Origin: Linyphia triangularis
Lineage: Eukaryota > Arthropoda > Arachnida > Araneae > Linyphiidae
Direction: 5' to 3'
Length of the DNA: 64,000 nucleotides
NCBI GenBank assembly: GCA_963978545.1
Contig: OZ021721.1
Location: 110,519,366 to 110,583,365 of the forward strand
Shown: piece after piece, positions 47,293-58,186 of the stretch
Layout: each line of letters starts with the position of its first letter
Position numbering within the stretch: the first letter of the stretch is position 1
The notes under the pieces: generated by a model
Told to the model about the DNA's origin: nothing
What the model saw: only the letters and a program-made list of their open reading frames with translations
Databases searched by the model: none
Made by a program: the position numbers and the translations under genes

Positions 47293-48291
47293 AATTTAGT
47301 TACTACTACGTACCCTGGTCAGTTATCCTTGATATATGGCCTAGTTACCATGTAAAAGCAAAAGCTCACGGGATCATCTATCTTAACCTCAAAAACGATT
47401 ATATATGCTAAACTAAGTATAATATTGTTAATAATGTTCTGTTTAGTAGTGCTAAAGTAACAAACATGACAAAACTACTTTCTTTGCGACTTTAAAAATA
47501 TAATTTAAATGACATCAGTTCGATCGCAACATTTCAAAAATAAAACAGCACAATTTTGTTATGTTCTTCTTACAGCAATCAAGGGAATAAGGGAAATGGG
47601 AATTGTTGTCTGAGGCAGAAAGAACATTCCGGCCATACTTCAAACTGTTAAACATTGAAATATTCTAATGGTATTGGAAAACTCAGGTGTATGGCCCAGT
47701 TACCTCCTCTGTCCAGTCACGCTAATCAAACTTTATTAAAAAAAAAAAAAAAAAATATCTATATACGTTATACTTTCATTTAATATATTTGTTGAAATTT
47801 TGCATCTCAAGCAGAAAAGTTCAATTCAGGCCAAATTTTGTTTGTGTAAGTGTCTGAATTTAGGATAATGATTTTTTAGAGTTTCAAAACTTTGTCAAAA
47901 GGCTTTAAAACAAAACAAGCTCTATATCTTTTATTACGTAAAATACAAAATAATAATAATAATTGTTATTTATGTACCAAAATATAAAATAAATTATACT
48001 ATTATATTCTAATGAAAAAGGTGAAGCGGGTTACTTTCGAAATTGAAGGGGATGTGTTTTACATACTCCGTGCACGCGTTCCCCGGGCTGGAGATTTGGC
48101 ACCAAAATGCTTTTAATAGGTTTCCCTTTGTTACTAACAGATGGCAACTAGTTTTGGGATTTGACAAAGCTATACTAAGATTTACAAGTGAAAATTCTAT
48201 AACTGGGTATTTGGTGACCCCAGCCCTTTTATTCCAGGATAAATTTCTAGAACCCGTTTAAATTTTAGTGTCGTTATACATTTTTACATAT

Positions 48292-48309
48292 AGTTGACGC
48301 GCGTCAACT
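48292..48309. other. Perfect 18-bp palindrome AGTTGACGCGCGTCAACT
   Basis: AGTTGACGC is followed directly by its exact reverse complement GCGTCAACT, with a CGCGCG core in AT-rich DNA. It sits about 320 bp before the presumptive promoter box at 48628. It could be a dimeric protein binding site, or the centre of an unrecognised palindromic element. Confidence 0.5.
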
Positions 48310-48627
48310 TCTAGAACGATTATTTTAAAGTCTTTAAAGTGAAGATATTATTAATGAGATGTTATATCATATATTGAACTTCATTCATCCTTTTAATATA
48401 TTTTTTTTTTCGAATTCATACATTTTAATCTTTTATCAGTATTGAAAACACATTAACCAAGTCAATGTGGTCAGTTTCTGCTGTTTCGGATTGATAAATT
48501 CTGGCTTTTTCTAGGTCAGCTTAAAATACAAAAAAAAAAGAAGAAAAAGAAACGTATCCTGAGAATTTTTGAAAATTATTAATTATTAAAATTCGGAATT
48601 TACAGATTCTAGGAAGTATTTTGTTTG

Positions 48628-48672
48628 AGGAGCAACCGGAAGACTACGGAAATACACGAGAAGTACGTCATA
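48628..48672. promoter_or_regulatory. 45-bp promoter-like box, inverted copy of the MEPCE upstream box
   Basis: Reading AGGAGCAACCGGAAGACTAC and onward to GAGAAGTACGTCAT, this segment equals the reverse complement of 57400-57444 with a single mismatch. An ATTCTAGGAAG match lies further out in both. It contains an ETS-type CCGGAAG core, a second ACGGAA and a CRE-like TACGTCA, the kind of elements found at TATA-less promoters. It immediately precedes the first exon of the candidate spliced transcript. Confidence 0.5.
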
Positions 48673-49583
48673 GAGCAATATCTGTTTCTGCTACAAAGAA
48701 GCTAAGAAAAAGGCGGGAATTGTATACGGCGGTTGTGTTGTTTTGACGAAACGTATCCATCTCATCCAGAACAATTTGGATACAATATATAAGTGAGTGA
48801 AATATTCAATTACATCTTGTTTATAATGCATTGAAACTGTCCCGTTCTGATTTTTAAAGTGCGTAGTCAATTTTGTTAGTTTGTACATTAACTGAAACTT
48901 CTATATTGAATTGGAACTGATTCACTTTAAATTTCTTCGTATCATAATTCTTTAATCTCACTCTCTAAACAGATTTATAACAACTTTAAATAGTAATCTA
49001 ACAGAATTTTAGGTCACTTAATACTTAAGTTTCAGAGTGTATATACAATTGATTGAAAAATAACTAGTTTGATATTTTACCATATATTTTCAAACAACCC
49101 ATAATCAATGTGTATATTTTACTGCTCTCCACATTTTAAAAACACATTCCTTAAACTTATTCCCTACTCTTACCTTAAAGTCAATGAAGGTTTTTTCAAC
49201 CAGTAGTTTCTAGGTGTAGCCACATGGTTTGCTATCTTCGAATGCTAATTCATAAATCTCGCTCTCTGCACAGATTTATAGTAACCATACATATTTTTCA
49301 GTTGTATTTCAGCTTCAATCAATCGAGTAGGCAGTTGGAATGTAATTAGCGTCAATGATTTCTATGATTACCAACTCGCCCATGTATAGAACTAGAGAGG
49401 ATACATTTTTTCTGGATGAGGTAAGAATGCTAAAGCTTCACAGTTGCTGGCTCATTCATAAATCGGTCTATTCATATTTAATGTGGAAATATTGTCAAGT
49501 GAATATGGTGCCAGTTCCTAGACGATAGAGTTTCGTACTATTAGCAAACCTATTTCTTGTGGGTTTTCAGTTGTTGTGTAATA

Positions 49584-49757
49584 CAGTCAACTCGTGATAA
49601 CCTGAAGTTCAAAGGACTGGCCAAATTCTTCGAGTTATTGGAATTCACTTGGATGTTTTTTTTAATTATATTCAAGGCATATTCTTGGGACCGAATGAAA
49701 ACTTCGAAATAAACGAATATTCGACTTATGAGACTTCGATTTATAGTGAGTTGACTG
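49584..49757. mobile_element. Tigger/mariner-type MITE (CAGTCAACTC ends)
   Basis: CAGTCAACTCGTGATAACC on the left and its inverted relative TTATAGTGAGTTGACTG on the right are flanked by TA on both sides (49582-49583 and 49758-49759). The 174-bp length equals that of the CAGTCAAACCC MITE at 41736-41908. The two are related families of the same superfamily, non-coding, and this one lies within intron 1 of the candidate transcript. Confidence 0.85.
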
Positions 49758-50010
49758 TATGAACAGCCTTTTTGAATATCCCACCATGTTATAAATTTTG
49801 AATTGGGCACCATATTGAATTGGCCATGTTTAAGCCTTGACACCAACTTATCAAAATAGCACCAACCCTTCTACTTAAACTAAGAATTTACGCATTAATT
49901 GATTGCTTAAACCTATTTAATTAAATGGAAGGCTTGGGATTAATTAAAATTTGCAAATAAATTTATTGTTTAAGTTGTTAAGAAATGTCTAGTTATGTAA
50001 ATAGTAGGTG

Positions 50011-50314
50011 GGTACTCTTCCTTTAGACGGGTATCGGATAAAAATCGCCAAATTGCAGCAATATCTCATTCAAACTTGTAACCTTCGAATCATTTATATA
50101 TTTCCTATAACAAACCGTTATAGGGTTGCTATAACAAACAGCTATAGGGTTGCTATATCAAACAGCTATAGGGTTGCTATAACAAACAGTTATAGTGTTG
50201 CTATAACAAACAATGAATATATTCATTGTTTGTTATAGCAACCCTATAACATTTATGCATCATGAAACATTTAAACTTGGTACCAACTGGTACCCGTCTA
50301 ACGGAAGAGTACCC
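50011..50314 (+). mobile_element. hAT-like MITE with internal 23-bp repeats
   Basis: The inverted ends are GGGTACTCTTCCTTTAGACGG and CCGTCTAACGGAAGAGTACCC. The flanks AGTAGGTG (50003-50010) and AGTAAGTG (50315-50322) look like an 8-bp target duplication with one change, which points to hAT. The centre holds four to five tandem ~23-bp units of CTATAACAAACAGTTATAGGGTTG, followed by an inverted copy around AATGAATATATTCATT. It is the best preserved member of the family also present at 16672, 16940 and 17856. Confidence 0.75.
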
Positions 50315-50991
50315 AGTAAGTGTTTGATTAAATTTTCTGTATTAATTTAAAAAAGAAGCTAATATTTTATAATTTAAACTATTAACTTTGTAAACAAAAT
50401 CATGCCAATTTTCAAAAAGCTCCTATTGTATTGTAGCATTGAAAATAGATTTCCTTTTATTGTGGTAGAGCTGTAATATTAGTGTTTACCAAGTGATTTT
50501 GTTGATATTTAATTGTTTGTGAAATAAAAAATTTATATTGACAAAGTGGCAAAATATTTCATAATTTAAAACCACAATAATATATTCAATGCATGTATTT
50601 ATATTGCAGAAAATTTGGTTCACCATTGCAGTCCCCCTTATCTCCATTTTATTGCAGCTTGTGTTTCTTAAGCTAGTTGGCAATTAAAGTGAGAAGAATT
50701 TCTGGTGCTCTACACAGAAGATCCTGTAAGTTATTTCAGATTCAATGTTAACTTAAAGCGTTGTATTTTTATCCACCAAAAAATTGCTCTTTACAAATGA
50801 ATCGTTCATTTGGAAAAACAAGTCACTGCTGGCAACTTTGGAAAATCATGAGAAATTAATATTTCTGAATTGGATTTTAGTATTAATGATAAAAATAAGT
50901 TATGTAGTGGTACATTTTTTTTTTTCACTTAAATTTAAACAAAAGTGAATCCGAAATGGCAAAAAACACTGAGTCAAAAGTATGGCGAACA

Positions 50992-51040
50992 ACAACTGAG
51001 GTGAACTGAACAACTGAGGTGAACAACAACTGAGGTGAAA
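50992..51040. repeat. Short tandem repeat, CAACTGAGGTGAAC
   Basis: About three units of CAACTGAGGTGAA(C) lie in intron 2 of the candidate transcript. Confidence 0.85.
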
Positions 51041-52815
51041 ATCAATCCTGCTCTAGTATTGAAAGTTGATGTTTAGATATGTTGAAGTGAACTGCCAAAA
51101 CCATTAGGTTATGGTTGCGATGCATGCTATTGCAATTTAAGCATTTCGCTTTTGAACTCTGTTAAAAACAAACATCGCAGGAAAAAGTTAAACAAATTTG
51201 CAAGTTTAACAGCTAGAATTCTAAAGGAATAAAGTTGCAAGTATATATGGTTATATTTCTGTAACTACATATGTATATCTGTAGGGAATATATTTTACTG
51301 ATTTATTCCATTTGAAACTTTATTGTTCAATGACAATAGACTTCAAAGCCTAAATACCTGTTTTTTCTAGGCCCCAAGCAAATAGAAATCAATCTAGATC
51401 AAAAGTAATTACTATCCACTTCCTACATAATGTATTAAATTGCTTAAATGAAATGCTTTGACTATTACCGGTTTGCAAAATTATAATTTCCAAAAAAATA
51501 TGGAAAGAGTGTTGCGCAAGGGTAGTACAGTTGCATTTATGTGTCCTATCCAGGGCACTTTGGAACACAGGGTTAACCTGTTAAAATAATTTATTGTAAA
51601 ATAATTTATGTTAAATTAAAATTTTACATTATATTGCTATGTGTTTATCATCTAGAAGTGAAAGAAATTTGTGAAATATTGTTTTTGATAAGTTTGGATT
51701 TTGCTGCACCAACTAAAAGTGACTTGTAATCCAGTAGATGGAATCCAAAATTATTGTAAATAACCAGGTTACCAATTTTCTGTACATTTTGCATTCGTGT
51801 AAGATTTTACATTGGAAAGTTATATTTTATTCGAATTCAATTATTTTTCAGGGGTTCAAAAATTGAAAGATTTATGTGTATGAAAGAATAAACTTTAAAA
51901 TTACATCTAAATTCTAATAAAAAAATATCTATAAAAGTATTGTTACAATGATTTATATTTCCTAAGCACTCATGTAGAATAATAAATGAAGTGTAATTAT
52001 TTCACTAAAATATGTTTATTTTGCATTCGAAGTGTGTGTTAAGAACTTATTTTAGTGCAATAGTTTTATTCATATTTTTGGAATGTAATTTTTTTTACTT
52101 ATTTTTATGCTAAGCATTTGACTCATTGAATGTATTGAAGCTGTTTACTTTAGCTAAAAAACAATTATTTTTACAGAACTTGAAATCAATTCCAGCTTTC
52201 AATGTGCAACAGTGTGTAAAGAAAAAGTGCATATGATCAGGTATACATATATTTTTTCTCCTAAATCGTAGATTTCTCAGCTCTTTTATATTATGTTATT
52301 TATGGTATTGTTTTAGTTTGACTCTAATTATTTTACTTGACCTCTTTACTGAAAATTAAAGAATCATCATAAAACGTTTGAAATGAACTATAATAAAATG
52401 TCCAACAAGTAAAACCATATTTTTGACGTAAAGAAATATATTCTTATTTGTCAATAGCAAAATAAACGCATTATTTTTTCCTTTAAAATCTCTTAATATG
52501 TTCTAATCATTGTAAAAATTTCAGTAAACAAAAGTATTTTATTTTTAAATAAAAGAATTTAAAATAATTTTTTTTTTGGGGGGGGGAGATATATTTTATT
52601 TATATCCTTCACATCCCGAGTGTTAGTCTTACTTTGGGATTTTACTACAACTTTACATTTTTAAAGATAGTTACATTCTGTTAGAATCAGGTTTTTTAAT
52701 GTGTGTCCAAACTAAAGTTACATAGAATAATCTGAAATTGCAGTTAATGACATTTAATCAGTTTTTGTCAAACATAATACAGATCAGTGGAAACACTAAT
52801 TTCAGTACATTGAAT

Positions 52816-52846
<31 letters not shown>

Positions 52847-53164
52847 GAAACTTAATCAAATTATATTCACCTGTTTGTCAACATAGTATAATTGTTTAAA
52901 GTTTTGACTTTTTTTTTTTAAGCCATTCTATGTTTATTGTATACTGTGTTTCATAGTAACTTAATGTGAGAATTTTAATAATTTCTTTCAGATTCTGTGC
53001 TAGAACTTCAAATAGACTGCTGTGGCTGACGATACTATTTGACATGTTTGAATGATTTACAATATCTGTTAAATTTTTAATTGTATTAATTAATAGTGAA
53101 TTATTTTATGATAATACCAATCTTTGTGTTGTTGGTAAATAAAGCATTCATTTTATTCATGTTT

Positions 53165-54245
53165 TTTATTGAAATAAATGGACTTTACTAAAAGTTATTA
53201 TAGTTCTGTAATTGTATTCGTTGATTGATTTTTAGGTCAGCTTCTTTTATGCTGAAAGTTCTAAATTTAAATTTTTGATTCTTGATTTTTTTCAGAGATG
53301 CTGCAGTTCAGCAGAAAATCTAATTTCAGTTCTTTAGAACAAAATTTTAGTTTTTTTTTAATGTAATAAGAAAATTAGGTTTAATTAGATTAACCTGTTT
53401 GCCTATATAATTTAATTGTTTAAAGTTGTTTGACTTCTGGCATTTTCTTTAAAAAAATGAGTTTTTTTAAAGGTTTTCATTGCTTTTATGTAAGTTCTGT
53501 TTTTTTTTTTATTGGGGGGGTGGGGTGGCAGCTGTTCCATGTCTGTTTTTGTGGGAACAAAATTGATTGTATCACCTTTTTTTAACACAAGGTTTGTGTA
53601 TTATTCAAAAAAAAATTTCAAGTAATACATTAATTTTGTCTTGCTATTCATTATATTGATCGTGCAATTCAATTTTTAAACTGTAATAATTCATAAATTT
53701 AAATTATTTCTTACAATGACAGCAAATTTAATTCAGTGATTTCCTTTAACTTGTACAAATGCATAGAAGTAGTATGTATGTAGTGAGAAAAATGTGCAGT
53801 TTTTTTTTTATGTAACAGGAAGCTAAAGTAAATACAGTTTTTCTAAATCCGTTATATATATGTATTTTTCAAAAGGTTGGCTTAATTCAGTGTTACTTTG
53901 TTCTTTTGTAAAAATTACAAGAATTCTGAAATATACATTAACAGGAATTTTCAGGAGAAAACTGGTATTAAAGCCTATAGTTAGCTTTCATAAATTAGAG
54001 GTTTACATCCAGGTTTTTAGAAATCTATTTGTTTACACTTATGATCCTTTCTTAGAAAGTAATTTTATCCAATTAAATGTCCCAAAATTCAACTACCATT
54101 AAAGTCAATCATTGTAAAAGGAGAATTTTTTGAAGAAGAATAAAAATGTGCATTTTAAAACGCAATTTAGATTTGGGACCTTTTAAATAAGGATATACTT
54201 TATATGATGTTATTAATTAAAAATATGATGACTATATGGTGGTTT
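53165..54245. other. AT-rich DNA, no gene seen
   Basis: Nothing was recognised apart from T tracts and a G-run at 53513-53527. Confidence 0.4.
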
Positions 54246-54247
54246 TA

Positions 54248-54425
54248 CATAGTGGCTAACACAATATTTGTTTCAATTGCTTGCCACTGGTTCAACCTGA
54301 AAATATGGATACCCCCATGGAATTTGCAGAATACTCGGCTAACAAATGCGGGGCTTTCACTGATCCAGTAAATCTCGCAACAGCAGAAGGCTGTGTAGAT
54401 CTCACTCAAAAAGACCACCAACCAA
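54248..54425 (+). mobile_element. Possible SINE (weak)
   Basis: A-box-like TAGTGGCTAACACAAT is followed 40 bp later by B-box-like GGTTCAACCTG, and the segment ends with ACCACCAACCAA, similar to the CAACC tails of the other SINEs. No target duplication was found and the body does not match the other copies. The identification is tentative. Confidence 0.35.
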
Positions 54426-55003
54426 TACCTAATTAAAGTAGGTGCAGCACTGCCACAATTAGCTTAGCTCTTGTGCCATACAAACTCAAACTCACTGAAT
54501 TAAAAACTTTCCCTACAGTAAAGTTTTTTTTTATGTTATTTGTACCAAAATAAATGGAAAGCTGCTATTCTAAATTTAATAATTTGTGTTCATATAATTT
54601 TAATTGGTTAAAATTTACTTCCTTTTAATTTTGTAAAAATGTTAGATATATTATTGAAATTAATTTCATGTTCAAATGCATTTATAGTAAATTCTCGATA
54701 ATGTTTCCCTCACAGGTTTTATTCTGTGAATTTTTAATATTGTAAATTTCAAGAAGGAAGGCACATTCGTGACGATGCATATTGTGAACTTCAGTACCTT
54801 TGGTCAGTGGCAAAATAATGTATGTTTGAGCCCCACCGCCAAAAAATGCCCCCCCCCCCCCTCCCCTTTTATTTTTCAAAAATTGTTATGAAGTATAAGA
54901 ATTAAATTTTTTTTTCAATGGGGTTGTAAGTGAAACAATGTGAAATTAAGTCTCCCAAAATATCAAGCATCCCTTTTTCACTTTACGAGCACACATAAAA
55001 ATT

Positions 55004-56273
55004 AGGGGTGTGGAACGTCTCGCAACTTTCAATTACTCTAGAAAATTCGTCATTGCAATAAAATTTATAGTGTTGTATACCATTTTCATATATTTACTCA
55101 TTTTAATAAAAATGGCCAGTTTGCCGATACTTTTGGTAATAATTTTGACAATGGCAAATAAATATCAGCCATGATGGAGAAATTTCAATGTTTATTCGAT
55201 AGACATTACATTGTCCTTATGCGTGAAACAGAAAAAAAGTCAATCGTTGATGGATGATGCTCAAGAGCAGAGAGCTCTGTATTAAAGGCACTCGTTTTCA
55301 ACTTTTTATCGCATTTCAACTGAAATTTCTCGATTAGAACACCTTAACAAGCATTGGCACAAAGATTTTAATCAAAATTGTTAAAACCGTTTTTGAGCAA
55401 TTATGGAAAAACATGATATTTTATGATTTCAATCTTATACGCATGTACAATTTTTGATGAAAACCTTAATGGTAGATCCCATGGCCACCACCAACCTGCA
55501 CTCCAAATTTGAACATCGGGAGTTATGCTGACCACGTACACAAAAACATACATTTCTTCTAGGCCACTTTTTTGAAATCTATGTTCCAAAAGATGGAGAA
55601 ATGCTGGAAAACTACTTTACACAGATAATACTGCTACTTTACACAGATAATACTTTTTACAAAACTGTTTGAAAGTCTATTTCTTGTAAAAACTTGGCAT
55701 ACCTTTCCACTGTGGTGTTGCAAGGGAGGATTTTTAATTTGATGGCGACAAACATGGCGCTTATTTAGAAGCCCGAGCTAGAACTGGGCGAGTTCTTATG
55801 CAGTTTATAAACAACCTTTCTATCAAAACTTTAAAGTTTAGCCAATTACCATCATGTCCAGCTGAATGAAGGTGACAATTTCCGAGGAAGGAGGGTAACC
55901 CAAATAGTCAGTTATTGCCCCCCCCCCCCTGTTTGGCGTTGAAAATTACGCATGTGAGAGTAAAAATCTTTTCCTCCCAGCCAACAGAAAAAGGTATCTT
56001 TGGTCCTGAAGGACGGGAAGAATATTTATTGATAATTCGATCCCAGAATACTTTTAACAGAAAGAGATGTGTTTTGAAGTGTATTGAAATGTCTTCAAGA
56101 TCAAGGGGGTGGAGGTTTGAATGCTTGAACAATCTTTCAACGTCCGTTTGAATGAGAAGTTAGAATTAAGGCTTTAAAAAGAGATCCAAAAATAAGCTTT
56201 TCCCCTCCCTCCCCCCCCCCCCCGGAAATTAGATGAAGGTCGAAATATGTTTGTTGTGTGAACTTATTTAAAA

Positions 56274-56327
<54 letters not shown>

Positions 56328-57191
56328 TCAAGCTGAGGGAAGGGCGCGCGCCCCCTGGCTGGATCCGCCATTGCATAGAACAACACCATCAGTTTAATTT
56401 AAAGACGTGTTCTTTAGATTTTCAATAGATTTAAAAAAAATTTAGATTTTCCATGATTTAAATTATCAAGTCTTTTTTCTTTCAATTACCCATATATATA
56501 CATATGGAGTAATGAAAGTATAGCATTCGGTAAAAAAAAATTACGATTTTTTTTTGTTTTTGCATTTTTCCAAGTTTTGGAATTTCCTGATTTCAAAAAA
56601 GTGATCGAGAAATATTGTCTGTCTCTGTGGTCAGCATAACTCCCGAATAAATTGACCAACGATGTTTAAATTTGGTGTATTGATTGGTGGCGGCCATGGG
56701 ACCTAACTTTAAGGTTTTCGTCAAAATCGCGCATGCTCATAAGGTAGCTGCCATTGAAAGAAACATGCTTTTCAATAATTGCTAAAAATAGGCTCTAACA
56801 ATTTTGATCGAAATCGCTGTGGTAATGCCTCTTATGGGGTTCTAAACATCCCGCATCTCTGAAATTGCAGTAAAAATGCTTTAATGGCGTAAAAAGTTGA
56901 AAAAAGAGTTCTCTTTCTTTGAGCATAGCTCATAAACGACCGTTTTTTCTCTTCTCCTCAGTTCCACTTATAAGAAAGGATAATTTAAGAATTATCAAAA
57001 AGTATATAGCCATAATCATCATTTTGGCGGAAGTTTTCCTTTTTAGAGACCCAGATAAGAATTATTACAAAAAATATCACCAAACTGACTATTTTTTCTA
57101 AATGAATGCTGAAAATATACAAACGGTAAATAACACAAATTCACGTCAGTATTATAGTGTAACTGAAAGTTGTGCGATGTTTCACACCCCT
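55004..57191. mobile_element. Foldback-like element with long inverted arms (copy 2)
   Basis: The left arm (55004 to about 55620) and right arm (about 56560-57191) are inverted copies. The termini are AGGGGTGTGGAACGTC and, reversed, AGGGGTGTGAAACATC. Shared blocks include GTGAAACAGA/GGAACTGAG, GATGCTCAAGAG/GAGCTATGCTCAAAG, TTTAATCAAAATTGTTA, CTTATACGCATG/CTTATGAGCATG, CCCATGGCCACCACCAA and TTATGCTGACCAC. The 0.9-kb centre holds C runs and a (TA)n tract. No ORF of interest is present. It ends about 210 bp before the MEPCE promoter box. Confidence 0.65.
56275..56326. repeat. (TA)n microsatellite
   Basis: About 26 TA units lie in the centre of the second foldback-like element. The antisense frame of alternating Ile/Tyr over it is an artefact. 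Confidence 0.95.
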
Positions 57192-57399
57192 AGTTTACTT
57201 TGTAATTTGTTGATTTATCTTTTCTGCCAATTTATAACAGAGTGGCCTATTTATCTCCTTTACAATAAGATATGACGTCAAATAAGACAATTTAATTATT
57301 TTTGCCTTTCCCTTTTTCATATTTCATGTGTCTCGGAACATCTCAACTCCATTAATGGCATTCTTTTGCTTTGTTGTTATGGATAGTACTATTCTCTTA

Positions 57400-57444
57400 T
57401 ATGACGTACTTCTCGTGTACTTCCGTAGTCTTCCGGTTGCTCCT
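57400..57444. promoter_or_regulatory. Presumptive MEPCE promoter box (CRE/ETS-like)
   Basis: ATGACGTACTTCTCGTGTAC leads into TTCCGTAGTCTTCCGGTTGC and TCC. It includes a CRE-like TGACGTA and ETS-type CTTCCGG cores, lies about 200 bp before the likely first exon, and has no TATA box nearby. A copy with one mismatch, inverted, lies at 48628-48672. The GC-richer stretch downstream (57450-57690), with CACTTCCGTTTTAG and AGCGCCAACG, fits a TATA-less housekeeping promoter. Confidence 0.45.
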
Positions 57445-57599
57445 TTTCTTCCTAGAATGTAGCGCGTCCTTAAAATTCACATGTTCTTGTAAAGGAAATA
57501 TTTCGTAACTGTTGCCATCCCAAGAGCCATATTGTCGTAACCGTTACATCACTTCCGTTTTAGTTCTAATTTCTGTGCAACTTCTTTTTGGCCCGCTTG

Positions 57600-57689
57600 G
57601 AAGGAGAGAGAGATTATTTACTTCGTTCCGTAGCGCCAACGTAGATGTATGCGTTTCTGCAAGAGGAGATCGATGAAGAGAGAAAGTCA
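57600..57689 (+). other. Probable 5' untranslated exon of MEPCE with a small upstream ORF
   Basis: A donor GTAGGT at 57690 closes a GC-richer stretch. An acceptor TTACCATTTACTTAG ends at 58157, 29 bp before the MEPCE start codon. The exon contains ATG TAT GCG (57645), giving 15 codons (MYAFLQEEIDEERKS). After splicing they run into GCA CTT TAA. That is a 17-codon upstream ORF, terminating before the main ATG. The transcription start is not determinable, so the left limit is approximate. A uORF of this kind could damp translation of the main frame. Confidence 0.45.
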
Positions 57690-58186
57690 GTAGGTTGCAT
57701 CTTTGTGTTTGAAAATGCTTTTTGATTTTGTGATATCAATTCAAGAATGATTTACTTTCGTTGATTGCATTTTATGTTTGTCTAAGGTGATTCCTGAAAA
57801 TAATATTTAATCCCACCTTGGATTGCGTTGCCACGGTAGCCATTGTTGCTATGTACTCTCGAACACAGTATTTTATCGAAGTAGCTAGTAAATAGAAGCA
57901 CGTGAGATTTGGTAAATTCAAAACGATCGGAACTTCTAATACTGTACTTTTTTGGAATTTTGTTTCAATCCGATTGATTTGTTACTGAAAATTGTATTTT
58001 GTTGTTGAAAGAGCCTGATTTTCTCTTACAAATGAACGAAATCTTGATTTTTCTGAGATTATATTTAAAAATGCTAGTTATTATTTATATATTATTTTTG
58101 CCAAATTTTTTTATTTTTAATGAAAGAAAATCTGAAAGTTTATTACCATTTACTTAGGCACTTTAAGGAGAAATACAGATTTTGCA

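Larger units (their letters stand above)
46479..47720. mobile_element. Unclassified element with GGTAACTGGGCCAT motif array
   Basis: Motif copies are GATAACTAGGCCAT (46479-46492) and GGTAACTGGACTAT (46652-46665) on the + strand at the left side. At the right side the inverted ATGGCCTAGTTACC (47336-47349) and ATGGCCCAGTTACC (47691-47704) appear, with shorter half-copies at 46629, 47318 and 47711. The orientation flips between sides, as for terminal binding sites. The interior carries a decayed minus-strand ORF. The design parallels the 3861-5162 element with a different motif. Exact ends and target duplication are not determined. Confidence 0.5.
48673..53160 (+). ncRNA. Candidate four-exon spliced non-coding transcript
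   Basis: Four short exons can be drawn with consensus splice sites. Exon 1 ends at 48792 (A/GTGAGT). Exon 2 is 50658-50725 (TTTATTGCAG before, GTAAGT after). Exon 3 is 52177-52240 (TTTTTACAG before, GTATAC after). Exon 4 runs from 52992 (TTTCTTTCAG before) to an AATAAA at 53138-53143, followed by a T/G-rich stretch. Joined, they carry no frame longer than a few codons, so a long non-coding RNA or a small-RNA host transcript is the natural reading. Two MITEs lie in intron 1. The splice sites are seen; transcription is inferred and could be tested with RNA-seq. Confidence 0.35.

Noticed and set aside
48043..48261. 72-codon frame starting MKGMCFTYSVHAFPGLEIWH
   Set aside because: It is less AT-biased than its surroundings but has no recognisable domain, no splice context and no neighbouring exons; probably a decayed repeat.
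56330..56375. hAT terminus reading CAATGGCGGATCCAGCCAGG on the reverse strand
   Set aside because: It looks like a hAT MITE end, but no partner end or 8-bp duplication could be found nearby, so it is not annotated as an element.
56137..56376. 79-codon minus-strand frame containing an Ile/Tyr run
   Set aside because: It reads through a (TA)n microsatellite and a poly-C tract.
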